Shown here: one piece after another, positions 1 through 11,601 of the stretch
Numbering within the stretch: the first letter of the stretch is position 1
How the letters are laid out: each line of letters starts with the position of its first letter
Assembly: GCF_020379485.1 (NCBI RefSeq)
Contig: NC_063437.1
Span: 620,001 to 684,000, forward strand
Direction of reading: 5' to 3'
Length of the DNA: 64,000 nucleotides
DNA from: Brassica napus
Lineage: Eukaryota; Streptophyta; Magnoliopsida; Brassicales; Brassicaceae
The notes under the pieces: model-generated
What the model saw: only the letters and a program-made list of their open reading frames with translations
What the model was told of the DNA's origin: nothing
Database searches by the model: none
Position numbers and translations under genes: made by a program

Positions 1-536
1 ATTTAGTTGCCGAGGTTGTTGTGTATATACATTAACTTCATCAATTAAGCTCGGATACATATTCATGCACAGACGCGTCCACAATATATACGCGTGTTAA
101 CTTTTGAAAGATTGAAATTCAAGTCTCGATGAGAGGATTAGACACATACGGAACGCGTAATTGTCTAATTTATAACAGCCTTCATCTTAATGTAAAAAAA
201 GAACAGCCTTCATCTTACTATTTAATTTATAAAAAAAATAATATAGAGTAGTGTGTCAAAATTTCAGAAGGACGTGTTAATTTTGGATAGTGAAAACTCT
301 GTTTAATATATTTAGCTTATTCTGTGAAAAATGTTTTCCACATACTTATTTTATCTAGAAAAAAGGCACAATTCCAAAGTTGACGGACAAAACAATCAAA
401 GAACCATCGAGGAAGGGGTTGTCAGTCAAGGGAGAATAATCAACAAGTAAAAAGAAAGACAGGTGTCAGTAGATTTACTTGAAAGAAGCCTCCAGTGTTA
501 CTGGCTACAGCCGGTAACCGTCAACCAGTATTTTCC

Positions 537-544
537 TATAAAAG
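537..544 (+). promoter_or_regulatory. TATA box of the AGP20-like gene
   Basis: TATAAAAG lies 94 bp upstream of the start codon at 638, a normal plant spacing for a short 5'UTR. The following leader is pyrimidine rich. Assigned by position and consensus only. Confidence 0.6.
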
Positions 545-637
545 CGCGTTAGCCTTTACGTCATTTTTCACAAGGTTTCTCGATCGTCATCTCATCTCTC
601 TCCCCGGAAAATTTTATATATCGATGAATATCTAGAA

Positions 638-933
638 ATGTCGTTGAGGAATTACGCTGCCGTTATCGCTTTGATCGTCTTCGCCGTCGTGTCTCCTTTC
701 GCCGGCGCTCAACCCCTAGCTCCTGCTCCTTCTCCCACAAGCGACGGTAATTTCACGCCTACATTTATAATCGATTTGATTGTGTACGAACATGATCTGG
801 TGAAATTAAAATTGAATTCTCTTATTAATGAACAGGAACATCGATCGATCAAGGAATAGCGTATTTGTTAATGGTGGTGGCGTTGGTGCTGACGTATATC
901 ATTCATCCCCTTGATGCATCTTCTTTCTTCTGA
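638..933 (+). CDS. AGP20: Arabinogalactan peptide, AGP16/AGP20 type
   Basis: Two exons, 638-746 and 836-933, joined by a GT..AG intron, give a 68-residue protein. It has an N-terminal signal peptide (about residues 1-24, hydrophobic, ending in AGA), a very short mature core with the Ala-Pro/Ser-Pro motif APAPSPTS that would be hydroxylated and O-glycosylated, and a hydrophobic C-terminus (YLLMVVALVLTYIIH) serving as a GPI-anchor signal. This is the layout of AG peptides of the AGP16/20 group, extracellular proteoglycans on the outer face of the plasma membrane. Exon 1 reads on into the intron for a further 37 codons, so an unspliced reading gives a false C-terminus. The splice is chosen because it restores the conserved C-terminal half (TSIDQGIAYLL). 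Orthology to Arabidopsis AGP20 fits the gene order. Confidence 0.9.
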
Positions 934-2224
934 TGATCTCTGTATAATCAAATCTTAGAGTTCTAATTGACAGTTCTGAGTTTATAGTTTCTTATATAAT
1001 TTGATTATTGTACATGTACACTCCTTTAGCTATGAGCCTATGACTAATATATTCATTTATTATTATTTCGTTTGTTATTACAAAGTATTCTACCATTTTT
1101 CCACTGTATTTATTTATGGACAATTTTCTCAAATAATCATTTTTAAATTTTTGTCGTAAAATAGCAATGATCAAAATAATTCATTTTTATTTGAAATTTT
1201 TTTATTTTTTATTTTTTATTTTGAAACATATCTCCAAAACTATACATCTTAACTCTAAATTCTAGATCTAGATCAGTTAATCTTTTAATAAAATTTATTT
1301 TTGTCATTTTCTTCATTGAATATTATTTTTGTGACAAAAACTTAAAAAAAACATCTTATGAAATTTCTTTTTATTTTTTACAATTACTCTCTCTATATGT
1401 GCTTTAGTTTTTAACAAATTTTCCCATACTTTCATTTTGTTTTGCTATATATTCCCATATTTCAGTTATGATCCTTGTAAATTTGCTACCAGCAGAGTTC
1501 TAGTTATGAATTTCTTTTATTCTAGCTACAGTATTTTCTATATTTCCCATATATTTAGCATGACCCCTGTAAATTTGTATATTATCAAAACTCCTATATA
1601 TTTGTTACTGTATAATTTCCACTCAAAAGTAACTCGGTAACCTAAGTTTATAATAATGTTTGTTTGACCAAAAAAAAAGCCTCCTCTGTACTGCAGTTTT
1701 ATAGAAAGATCATTCTTAGTTCCGTAAGAATAAAAGATTGTTTTAGGCAATCACATTACGCCATTATAGATGAGGTAGAAGCAAAGGGCAGCGGCACAAC
1801 ATCTATGAGGGAAAAATTATGTTTTGGTGTGCGAATACGTTGTTGATGAAACAAATATTGGATTATGGTCTAAACGTATTCTATCAGCAATGGAACTAAA
1901 GCCCAACTCACAACCTCTTAATAGATAAATAAAAAGCTCTCTCATCACATTGTAACAGAGGTTCTCTTACAAAAACATGACAATGAAAACGTCTCCAGTG
2001 CTTAGCATATCCAAATGAGCTTGAATAATGTAATAGAGGTTTTTACAGTCCATTGTTTTCAATTCCTGATTAAGTTCTTCCTACACTTTTCATCTCTCTG
2101 TTTTGAGAAAATTTCATCACTGTCTCGGGATATCTTCCAAGACGATTGCTGAGTAGATTTTAAAGATTTCATCAACGTTTGTATGATTTAAACACTAAAA
2201 TATACGAGTATAAGATTTTATGTT
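934..2224. other. Intergenic AT-rich DNA
   Basis: No gene is supported here. A stretch around 1180-1400 resembles decayed MITE termini (the motif TTTTTGTGACAAAAACTTA recurs in the MITE at 12365-12652). Two copies of a roughly 35-bp motif containing CCCATAT..CCTGTAAATTTG occur near 1455 and 1545. Short ORFs have no recognisable content. Confidence 0.6.
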
Positions 2225-2567
2225 ATCCCTCATCTCTACCCGATCACTCTCCAACTGATCCGTACTATCATTAAGCATCCTGAAATATTTCTGAATTTTT
2301 TTCAAGTTGAACTCTAGCATGTCTTCCTTCTTCTTCTTCTTTCGCTGGCACATATTTCAGTGCTTCACCAATTTGAGCCTTTAGCTTGACTTTCTCCTTA
2401 GACAAAACAAAGTTCTCTTCAACCATTTTGAGCCAATGTGTATACAATGTCACGTAGTTCTTAGCATGATCTACATCATCATCACTTCCAGCGTAATCAT
2501 TATTTCCTACAACATCATCATCTCCACGTGTAGATCTAACTGTGCATCTTTTTAATTGACAACCCAA
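2225..2567 (-). pseudogene. Retroelement gag-like coiled-coil fragment
   Basis: Reading leftwards from 2567, an acidic segment (DDDVVGNN..GSDDDVDHAKNY) is followed by a heptad-like region (KMVEENFVLSKEKVKLKAQ). After a frame change near 2275 the reading continues as RMLNDSTDQLES. This arrangement is familiar from gag-region proteins of plant Ty1/copia-type elements, which are common in Brassica. No zinc knuckle, polymerase or LTR was found alongside, so this is a decayed fragment. The assignment rests on remembered similarity. Confidence 0.4.
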
Positions 2568-3234
2568 TCTCTACGTCTACACCTACTAACAGTAGCTGTC
2601 ACAAAGATTTGGGAAAATTCGTTGACATAATCCACTCGCGAGCCCCTTTGTTTTCATATTTACAATATGAGGTATTTGACACAAATAATGTTTTTTTTCT
2701 GAACATTCCTCTTCCTTTCTGCATTCCATATGCATAAAAAATCATTAATGTGCATTTATGTTTCTCTTTTCACTCTCAGTATCAGCTTCTTCTCTCTGAA
2801 TCCTCTCCATGAAATCTCTTTTTCATCCCTAGTTCTTCTGTTACGTTATTATTGTACATATTCTTTATCAAATCTCATCATTATATTCTCATTTTAATCT
2901 TTTGTAGATCTGGAAAAAGAAGAATCAGAGGGAATAAAAGAAGAAACAAAGAAAACAGAGAAAGAAACAGAAGAGGTGAGATTATATAAATGATTTGTGA
3001 ATAAAAAAGCGGATAAAAGAACTAGAGACAGGAAAAAAGTTTCATGAAAATGAAAATGAGAAGAGAAGAACATGATGATTGAAAAAGAATCTGCAGTAGA
3101 TTCATGAATAAGAAAAAACTAAAAGAAGATGAATAGTGCTCTTAGGACATCTCCGATCTCAATCTATTTTTTGAACTAAAATAGGTTTTATCGTAAAAAT
3201 ATTTCAATAGTATTTTATTTTTACTTTATAATAG

Positions 3235-3787
3235 GGGCAATTATCAATAATAGCACCTTTTAAAGTTTATGTCTCAAAAATAGCACTAAAAGGAGAAAGT
3301 CACAAAAATGACATTCATTAAAGGATAAAATATCCCTAATACCCTTGGTTTAAAATTAAATAAACAAACAAAAATAAATAAAAATAAATAAAAATAAATA
3401 AGATAAAAATAAAAAAAATGAAAAAAATAAATTTTTTTATAGTTTCAGATTATATGTTTTCAGATTCGAAATTTTTATAATTTTTTTTGAATTTTTTTTA
3501 CGAAATTTTTTTTATTTTTTTCAAATTTCTTTTTATAATTTAAAAATACTTTTTGAAACTGTTTTTAAAATTTTTATTTTTTATTTTAGTATTTATTTTT
3601 TATAAAATTTTAAGCCCTAATTCCAAAACCCCACCCCTTAACTCTAAACTCTAAGGTTTGGATTAATTAACCCAAGGGGTATAAGTGTATATTTACCTCT
3701 TTAATGAAACCTATTTTTGTGACTTTGAGCTTTGAGTGCTACTTTGGGAACAAAAACTTGGTTTGATGCTATCCTAGTCTTTTTCTC
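3235..3787. mobile_element. Mutator-type MITE with 9-bp target duplication
   Basis: A 553-bp non-coding element bounded by a perfect 9-bp direct repeat TTATAATAG (3226-3234 and 3788-3796). Its ends are long imperfect inverted repeats of about 100 bp: the left end runs GGGCAATTATC..ATAGCACC..AAAGTCACAAAAATGA, and the right end matches it on the other strand (ATAGCATC..AAAGTCACAAAAATAG). Long TIRs with a 9-bp duplication are the hallmark of Mutator-like elements. The interior is A/T homopolymer rich with no ORF. Confidence 0.75.
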
Positions 3788-3796
3788 TTATAATAG

Positions 3797-4542
3797 AGTA
3801 AAAAAAAAATTTACTCTCTATATAGAATATAGAGTATTTGTACTCTCTACACACAATTTCCCCCATATTTGCACTGTATACTCTATTTCCCTTCAATTTT
3901 TTTTCCCATCACTACCATTTTCCTCCAATTCAATGGTATCCCACTCTTTTCAGTATATTGAGCTAATTTGCTCTAGAATATATTACTTATATTTTTGTTC
4001 ATGACTCTATTTTGCATTAGAGTATAATTCAGTTATATTATAAAGTTATTTAATTTAGAATAAAAAATAAAATAAACTATCGAAAATGGTCTTGCAGATG
4101 CATAGATTAATAACCTGTTTCACAATTGGAGACTGAAACATTAATTATTAACTGGTCTCTTAATTAGCGACTAGTTACATTGTTTGCATACTAACCGATT
4201 TCATAATCATTGAACCACACAAGTGTTCTAACTTCTAATGTATGCCACACTTTTTTTGGATAAATCATATATTTGCTGATATATACTCTATTATCCGTAT
4301 TTTCATTTTGAAAATGTTATTGAACTCCACATGTTGAGATTATTGTTGTGTTTTAGTTTTAGGAATCGTAGTCTACAATTTGGGTTTAGAAGTTAGGGGT
4401 TTTGGGTTTAGTGCTAAGTCTTCAGGGTTTAGATTTTAATATCCAGGATTTAACATAGCCTTTATGGACGCAAACGTCTTTTCTCAGTAACTCTGTAGCG
4501 CACTCTCTTCCCTCTCAGTAGATCACTCCCCGCCTGGAAAAG
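3797..4542. other. Intergenic; upstream region of the GDT1-like gene
   Basis: AT-rich. Several GGGTTTAG/GGGTTTT motifs around 4380-4450 look like short telomere-type repeats, which are common upstream of plant genes. No clear TATA box was assigned. Confidence 0.5.
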
Positions 4543-6053
4543 ATGGAAACTTTCGGAGCCATGAGCTCAGTTTCGCAGGTACTGTGAAAAGATTCCTTTT
4601 TTTTTCTTTAGTCTCTGGCGATCGTTGTGGGAGCTAATCTGGGTTTTGTATTTTTTGTAGGGTTTTACGAAGTCATTCTTCAAGATTGAATTCTCGGAGG
4701 TTGGTGACAAAACGTTTTGCGTTGCAGCTGTAAGTGTTGTTCATCTTTGCTTTTGTTTAAAGACACGTTTTATGTCGGAAACTAGTCTGTCTACTGTCTG
4801 AATCTCTCTCTCTTTTTTTTTTTTTAACTTAAATCAGATTCTGGCAATGCGTAATCCGAGGAGACTTGTGTTGGCTGGTTGCGTATCTGCTTCAATTGTA
4901 AGCTTTCTTGACTCATTTTGACTATTTGGAGACTCTCTCATGTCTTTGTTAATTCTTAGGTCACGACTATCCTCTCTGCTACACTTGGATGGGCTGCTCC
5001 TGATCTGGTACGTCTGTGTAATGCTTTTTGCTTTGAGCTCAGATTTTAGTTTTGATGGAAAGTTTCAATCTTTTTTTTTTTAAACCCTCGTTGCTTGCAG
5101 ATCTCTCGCCAATGGACGCATCACATTACAACTTTGTTGTTTTTTGGTTTTGGGCTGTGGTTTCTTTGGTACGGTTTTAAACAAGGAGGAGGACTTCTTC
5201 TTCATCAGATTTTGATGTCATCAGAGGGTGAAATTTTGAGGGTTTATACTTTGTTGGCAGGAGGGGCGCAGAAACACCATTTCTTGTTCATTCTAAAACA
5301 AAAAAAAAAGAAGCAGAAAAGGCCTTTCTTCACACGATTCTTCTCTCCAATTTTTCTCAAGGTAAACTACAAATCCTCCCTCTCAATAGCTACTACCTTT
5401 TGAAACTAACTCTCATGTTTCTTGCAGGCGTTTTTGTTTACTTTCTTTGCTGAATTTGGTGACAAGAGTCTGGTTAGCGCACTCACTTACTTGATTGGAT
5501 GCAGTCTAAATGATTCACATGCTCAACCACTTCTCCTTCTTTTTTTAGCGTACTACAATACGTTTAGCTGCAGATGAAAATCCATTTGGAGTGGTTCTTG
5601 GTGGAGTTGTGTAAGTTTCACTGTAATCCTACTGCTTCAATCATTTTTGTGTCTGCATTATTATCTGTTTAAAATCATAGTTTCTGACTACTGTGTGTCA
5701 TCTACACAGCGCACAGCTATTCTGCACCACTGTTGCTTTGTTAAGAGTAAAGTTCTTGCCGCCTCAGATGTTGTCCGAGGAAAAAGTAAACATCTCGTTA
5801 TCCCAGTAGAATTTTAGATAAAGAAAGAGACGTCTTGTAAATGTTGTTGTTGTTGTTGTTGCAGGTTGAACTTGCTGGTAGAATGCTTTTCCTTGGCTTT
5901 GGTATCCAATCGTTTCTTACTTCTGTTGACATCTTATTCTTTCTCCCCTCTCTTTATGGTATAAATCTTAATCCTAATATATCATCAGTCATTTTTTTTT
6001 TTAAATGATCTTCTATCTTCGTCTACTGGGTCTGTGAAAATGCAGGTTTCTAA
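4543..6053 (+). CDS. GDT1-like / UPF0016 family membrane cation transporter, divergent paralogue
   Basis: Ten exons inferred from GT..AG borders and phase: 4543-4578, 4661-4729, 4838-4897, 4960-5007, 5101-5361, 5428-5472, 5549-5610, 5710-5785, 5865-5958, 6046-6053. They give about 252 residues. An internal ATG at 4561 (MSSVSQGFTKS) matches the family start better than the first ATG. UPF0016 proteins are Golgi or plastid Mn2+/Ca2+ transporters with two E-x-G-D-K-[TS] motifs. Both are present: EVGDKT at 25-30 and EFGDKS at 167-172. The first half matches the Arabidopsis GDT1-like 3/4/5 group closely (ILAMRNPRRLVLAGC, TLGWAAPDLISRQWTHH). Oddities: the normally acidic central loop is replaced by a neutral/basic stretch (about 105-145). 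Exon 7 needs a non-typical donor (GTTAGC at 5473). The C-terminus (VDILFFLPSLYGF) extends past the usual VDA end. It could be a working divergent copy or an early pseudogene. Confidence 0.65.
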
Positions 6054-6828
6054 GCAGAGCTGAAGATGACGATGAAGAACGTCATTAGTTTCTTAGATTT
6101 TTTAGTCAATTAAAACTAGATGCTTACTAGCGTCAACTACAAAACATATGTGTAATATTTTCTTAGTATATCTATCTTGTTTAAAATCTCATCAGTTTTT
6201 CATTTTCCTACCTTTTTAGTGTTTTTGACCATTAGCTTAGCTTTTTTTTGCTAGTGACTTTCAACTAATAACAGCTCATCCATCTTAATTTCTATGACCC
6301 AAGTAGTACATGATAAAACTATGTCTTAATCTATTAAAATTCAAGTATATTTGAAAATTTATCTTTACTTCATGTTTAAATATTACAGAAACTGCCACTA
6401 GCTTTATACGTCATTTAATAACATTCAAAAACCAGCTTAATTCAATTGAAACACAACCGAAAATCAAGTGTTTCCTAATCAACTATACTTCGGTTATAGT
6501 TGGTTTGCCGTATCAAACTCAATCTACGCTTGGCTACTATTATAAACTAAGTCCGTAAAACCAATAACATAAAATTAACAGAAATGAATTCATACAAGAA
6601 TTCATCACAAATCAAGCATGTAATTATCTAGAATATCCTATGAAAGTGAAATGTTCACTTTATAGCAGATGATAAAGCAGTAGCAATATGTTATAGTAAC
6701 AATATATAGTAGAAGCTGTATGTTTTTATAAAACTGTTTAAAAGAATGATTGGTTGAGTAGTATGAATATGTTATTTAAAAATATTTAAAAAACTAATAT
6801 ATAATATATAATATATTTATTTTTAATA
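6054..6828. other. Intergenic, AT-rich
   Basis: 3' flank of the GDT1-like gene. No coding potential, RNA gene or repeat structure recognised. Confidence 0.5.
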
Positions 6829-6836
6829 TATTATAG

Positions 6837-7296
6837 TAGGTATACAGATCGGATAGTTTGGGTAATTGGTTTTTTGGTAGTTTGGTTTGATTAAAATCTT
6901 GCCAAATTGAAATGTAAAAGAGTTCAATTCGATTCAGTATCCACATAGTTCGTTTTTATTTTATTTTTTACCAATTTTTTTTGTTTCGATTATATTTTGG
7001 TTAAAAATTTGGATAAAGTCGGCTAGTTCGGTTTATTTGGTTCAAAATTTTGGTTAACTCGGTTACTTCAGTTTAAACGGTTAATTCATTTCAAAATTTT
7101 GGTTAGTTCAATTTGAAATTTGGTTAAAAACTTTTTTTTTTGAAAAACCCAACTTACCGATTACCGAACCTAATCGAACTGAAAGTCAAATGTCTTTATA
7201 AACCTTCTAAATCGAACCAAACTTCTTACCAAACTAACTAAATTTTGGTTTCGGTCGGTTTGGTTTGGGGGGGTTTGGTTAAAAATCTTCGCTCTA
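6837..7296. mobile_element. hAT-like non-autonomous element (TAGG family)
   Basis: A 460-bp element flanked by a perfect 8-bp direct repeat TATTATAG (6829-6836 and 7297-7304). It begins TAGGTATACAG and ends GCTCTA, so its ends are TAG..CTA. The interior consists of repeated TTTGGTT/TCGGTTT/AACCGAACC motifs in both orientations. An 8-bp duplication with TAG..CTA ends is typical of hAT elements. It belongs with the elements at 18307, 36121, 43870 and 52226. Confidence 0.6.
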
Positions 7297-7304
7297 TATT
7301 ATAG

Positions 7305-8903
7305 CTCAAATTAATTATATATCCGTAAAGAAAATATATTATATAGATGTCAATATATATATATATTTATATATATGTTATCCACATATTATATAACAAA
7401 AATATAAACTAAAAATCCGAAAATTGTATGATATAATCCAAATAATTATAATGTAATTGTTATCGTTTTAGTTTTCTTTTTATGCTTTTGATTTGTAACT
7501 GCATCATCTGTGAAAAACTTTCTCTAGTTTAAAATATTTTATGCATATTCAATTTTCTCTTTATCCTTTTACTTTCCGTTTGTTCTTAGTTTACAATTTC
7601 AATTCCAAAAAATTAGTACCATGTTTAGGCGAAAGCAGAGGATCTGTCTTGGTGTTAATGATACAAAAAAAAAAATTGTTATGGCAAAGTTGGTGAGTTT
7701 GAAGGCCTAGTATTGTTGTGAATCTTGGAGACTCAAAACATGTTTTAGTATTTTAAATATATGAATCTTACTGTCTGGCCATATACATATGTACAAGCTT
7801 AACAAATATGAAGTTTTTTGGCATGAACCAAAATATCAGAGCCAAAAGTTTGCACCCAAGACTGCACACTATTCAACTAATCTCACAGCACTTAAGAAGA
7901 GCAGACTAATACGCTTTGCTGATCCAGGAGCTGAAATAGGATCCCATGATCTCTCTCCAACAGAGACAGGTAAGTAATCACGAACAATCTCAATGTCTTT
8001 AGAGAATCTCTTCCATCAGGAGGATAACCGGCTTCATACACATCATCTGCTGTGCAGGCTTTGCCAATTGGTTGGCTTGAGGCGATGTAACTGCACAGAA
8101 ACCACCAAAAACTCAACAGAAAAGAAACAAAGAAGGACACGAAATCAAATGACAAGAGATGAATGAGAGTGAGCTACTTAAAATTGTCCAAGGATCAGTA
8201 TTAGGAACTCTAATAAACTCAGCTTCCTTAAGTATATAAATTATCATCCTTATAAGGTTGTTTGAGCAGATCATCCATTTGAGCTATCTAGTATGACTAA
8301 AGAGCACCACCAAAAAAAGCGAGCTATCTAGTATGAATATGATGATCAAATACGTCATATTTATCTTGTGGATGCAAGTCTTAGTCACCATGCAGCATGC
8401 TAAGGTTAAATCCTGAACCCATTGACCAATATCATCATGCTTTTTGTGATTCATTTTCTTAACCCTTTCATTTCAGGTTACTCCAAGCAGTACACTCAAG
8501 TAGAAGAAATGAGCCAAAGCTCTTTCATATATTCAGATCAATTAGTATATACTTTTATACAATATGTTCAACAGTTCAAGTTATATTACTTTCAGTAAAC
8601 TTTATTAATCATCAATGTGGTTATCCTAAATCATCTCCAACAAAGCCTAATTGTTTTTCTTTTTTTTTATTCTTTTGATTTGGTGTTTTAGATCTCTACT
8701 GATTTGATGGGTCAAGAGTAATTGTCTGCGTGCCATTTACTTGTCTTACTGCAATGACACACAAAATAAAATTATTTTTGAAACATACTATAAACATTAT
8801 TTAAGGAAAAAAAAACTGCAGAATCCATACTTATTTATATATCACATCAAAATTTAAGTTAAAAATTATTAAAGCTAATACAAACTGAAATAAGTGAGAC
8901 CAT
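7305..8903. other. Intergenic with a possible small exon on the minus strand
   Basis: The only coding-like stretch is on the minus strand at 7892-8155 (87 codons). Its middle part (SQPIGKACTADDVYEAGYPP) looks like real protein rather than random translation, and a hydrophobic stretch precedes it. I do not recognise it. It may be an exon remnant of one of the genes lost between AGP20 and HWS. A 13-bp motif GAGCTATCTAGTA is repeated at 8280 and 8320. Confidence 0.35.
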
Positions 8904-9190
8904 AGAGCATGATTAATAGAGGATTTTTATGGTGGGGTTCTAAGCGGAATATTAAAACCATCTTTTAATTTTTAACTAAAAAAAACTAAAAATCGGTTCT
9001 TAAATACGAGATGAAATTTTTAGCGGAATATAAGAAACCGTCTCTTAACTTTTAACAAAAAAAAACTAAGAACCGGCTCCTAAAATCTTATTTAAGAGTC
9101 GGTTCTTAGATTTTTTAGTTAAAAGTTAAGAAACGGTTTCTTATATTCCGCTAAAACTTCATCCTGAGAACTTTCTATTAATCATGTTCT
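8904..9190. mobile_element. Fold-back MITE
   Basis: A 287-bp element almost entirely made of an inverted repeat. The left end AGAGCATGATTAATAG..AGCGGAATAT faces the right end ATATTCCGCT..CTATTAATCATGTTCT. Inside, the motifs AAGAACCG, CGGTTCTTA and GAAACCGTCTCTTAA pair across a short centre near 9095. No ORF. No convincing target-site duplication was found, so the superfamily is open. Confidence 0.65.
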
Positions 9191-9595
9191 TCGAGAATTA
9201 TAAAATACAACAAAATAGCTGTTGTCCAGTACTTGTAAACCTAACACTGCCAAACCTGACAAATCCCATCAAGAAAACAGGCTGAGTACAAAACAAACAG
9301 CTATCTATAATAGATAACACATTACAAACATACGGCTATCTATAGTAGATACATATATTATGGAAACAATTATTTACCCTCCAGGTCCAGGAACAGCAAC
9401 CAGACAACCCCCAGTTTCAAAAACTATCAGATATTGTGGGCCACACTGTTAAAAAGGTTTATTCTATTTTTACCAGATCAAATGGGGATTCAATTGATTA
9501 AACTCAAAATATATGGTAATAATAACAACAATATTCCTGAATATATTTTCTCAATCATTTAAAAAACATAATCATCATCTTCTTCTCCTTCAGAG
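9191..9595. other. Intergenic, 3' flank of HWS
   Basis: Includes two copies of a roughly 20-bp motif around CTATCTATA(A/G)TAGATA (9301 and 9341). The 3'UTR of the minus-strand HWS gene probably extends into this stretch. Nothing else seen. Confidence 0.4.
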
Positions 9596-10825
9596 CTATG
9601 GAGTGATCTCAAGTCTTGGTTCAAAGCAAAACCCAGTAAAGAGCTGGAGAGGGAACTTCTTAGAGACAGGACACTTCTGAGACCATTTCCAACACTTTAA
9701 CTTCATATCAAACATCAAAAGCGCAGGAGATCCATAGCTCTGTATATAAACCAAATCATCACTGCCACTACTCGCGAAAACATCATCCAACTCCCCAAAC
9801 CCTTGGAAGAATCTCTGAGGCATTCTCGCCATCTCTTGCCACTCTCTCCCTCCTTTCAAACACCATATCCCAATCCCTTTGATAATCTCTGGCCTATCAT
9901 GCTTCCCTATCCCTCCAACGACCACAAGCCTCTCCTTGAGATTCATCAGCCTCCCACAGGTTAAAGCACACGGCATTGGAATGAAACTCCTCATCAAGGA
10001 TGATGTGGACGACGATAAGTTAGAAGCAATCAAGCCGTGGCGATGATCAGAGTTGCCTCCTGTGGTGTAAATCAAGAAGTAAAGAACATTGTTGCAGATC
10101 ACACTCTCGTCTCCTCCTCTCCACCCGGTTAAGACATCGGTTACACTTGTTGTCCACGTCATTGTTTCGGAGCTGTAGAGATGAATAGAGAGATCCCATT
10201 GGAAGAAATCTCCAGCAACTTGCTTTGACTTCACTATAGAAACAGAGTAACTCTGTTTTGCTCTGTTCATGGAGGTAGACAATGCTGTATAATCAGTAGC
10301 CTTATGACCCGGTGGTTCGATAAGTCTTCTCCATTGCTTGGTGATAGGGTTTGAGACATAGATCTTGCTTCTACAGTCATTATCCATGAAACAAACCAAT
10401 CCACAAGAGGAAGCAATAAACCAATTCGAAGTTTCAATGCAAGGGAGATCAAAGCTGTACCATTTCTTGATAACCGGGTCATAAGCATAACCGGATGGAT
10501 CATCAGTGGTGGTGAACATGAAGTACCAAGGCCCCTGAGAAACCGAGTTGTTGTTGTTGTTGTTGGAGAAGTTCCATAAGAATCTTTGAGAAGAGACAAT
10601 CTCGTTCCATCTTTTGCAGACCGTGCCAGCTCTGAAGATGCTAGCAATGGGGAGAAAGGAGAGGATTCTTTCTAGTAGATCGTTGGGGAGAAGAGAATCC
10701 ATTGCAAAGGTTTGGAGTTTGGTCTCTTCATCATCATCGCTCTGCTCAGAGTATGATTCAGCTTCAGGGATGTATGTAGTCATGTAGTTGTAAGGGTAAG
10801 TGGTCCAAGACGTTTCTGCTTCCAT
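9596..10825 (-). CDS. HWS: F-box/kelch protein HAWAIIAN SKIRT
   Basis: A single coding exon gives 409 residues. The F-box spans about residues 42-85 (MDSLLPNDLLERILSFLPIA.. VCKRWNEIV) and would bind SKP1/ASK in an SCF ubiquitin ligase. The rest is a kelch-type/galactose-oxidase-like propeller (YDPVIKKWYSFDLP, SNPITKQWRRLIEPPGH, GGIGKHDRPEIIKG). The N-terminus MEAETSWTTYPY and the overall length (Arabidopsis about 411) match HWS, which controls organ fusion and growth and acts on the miRNA pathway. The open frame extends to an ATG at 10849, but an intron acceptor (TTTTCAG) lies at 10837. The Met at 10825 is therefore the likely start. A polyasparagine run (FSNNNNNNSV) at about residues 85-91, encoded by a trinucleotide repeat, is longer than in the Arabidopsis protein as I remember it. 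Confidence 0.92.
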   Translation of the reverse strand: MEAETSWTTYPYNYMTTYIPEAESYSEQSDDDEETKLQTFAMDSLLPNDLLERILSFLPIASIFRAGTVCKRWNEIVSSQRFLWNFSNNNNNNSVSQGPWYFMFTTTDDPSGYAYDPVIKKWYSFDLPCIETSNWFIASSCGLVCFMDNDCRSKIYVSNPITKQWRRLIEPPGHKATDYTALSTSMNRAKQSYSVSIVKSKQVAGDFFQWDLSIHLYSSETMTWTTSVTDVLTGWRGGDESVICNNVLYFLIYTTGGNSDHRHGLIASNLSSSTSSLMRSFIPMPCALTCGRLMNLKERLVVVGGIGKHDRPEIIKGIGIWCLKGGREWQEMARMPQRFFQGFGELDDVFASSGSDDLVYIQSYGSPALLMFDMKLKCWKWSQKCPVSKKFPLQLFTGFCFEPRLEITP

Positions 10826-10836
10826 CCTCAAAGCCA

Positions 10837-11601
10837 CTGAAAACAACAATACAAATAATCAATAACCTTTTACACATCAAATACTGAAAACCATAACAAT
10901 CAAATAAATAGCAAAATAATATTATGATGATATTAGTAAAAATTCAAAGCTTCCAAAATCATATTCTAAAATAGAAGACTTGATTAGAGCCTCAACAAAA
11001 ACCACTAAAAATAACACAAATAATCAAGAAATTTATAAGAATCCATTAGCAGAAGAACATCAAATAAATAACAAAACAAATATTATAAGAATTCAAAGTT
11101 TCCAAATCATATTTTAAAATAGCAAACTTGATTAGAGCTTTAAGTAAAAAAAAAAACTTGATTAGAATCTCCTCAACAAAAGATACAACATAGATCATCC
11201 ATTTCACAACAGAGAACCTCTTCAAGTCAAATTTCGTACGGTTTAACAATAAAAACAAAATCAAGACATAACACTTTGGATCAGATTTGCTTTAGGCGAC
11301 ATGCATAGTTTACTATTACAATACAATTTTTTTCAGACAGTAACCAAAAGTTAAAAATTAACAGGAAAGGAGAAATGTTGTGTCATCCCTTTCAACGTCA
11401 AGATTAATACAGAGATTAGATACCAATAAAAGACGTTTTGCCTTTTTTAAAATGGTTAGGCTATACGCTTACATCTGGTAACAGCAAACATCATTAGATA
11501 CCAACGATTACGAACGCCAAACAGATCAATGAAGAAATTAAAAAAAAGCAGACAGCGATAGTAAAATCAAACAGAAACCCATCTCGATTCATTACACACA
11601 C
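10837..11601 (-). other. HWS: Intron in the 5'UTR of HWS
   Basis: On the minus strand an acceptor TTGTTTTCAG ends at 10837, 11 bp upstream of the HWS start codon. A good donor, CAAAG|GTGTGTG, sits at 11601. The resulting 765-bp leader intron would join an untranslated first exon (11602 to roughly 11690 or beyond) to the coding exon. Inferred from splice consensus and from the absence of an upstream promoter next to the ATG. Confidence 0.6.

Noticed and set aside
1180..1400. Third Mutator-type MITE
   Set aside because: Shares the TTTTTGTGACAAAAACTTA end motif with 12365-12652, but I found no facing end or target duplication.
4380..4450. Interstitial telomere array
   Set aside because: Only a few imperfect GGGTTTAG words separated by unrelated bases; the TTTAGGG period is not maintained.
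10267..10647. Minus-strand frame overlapping HWS
   Set aside because: Alternative frame of the HWS coding exon with no protein-like content of its own.
10826..10849. Upstream ATG extending HWS by eight residues
   Set aside because: An intron acceptor (TTTTCAG) at 10837 falls inside this extension, and the protein family starts at MEAETSW.
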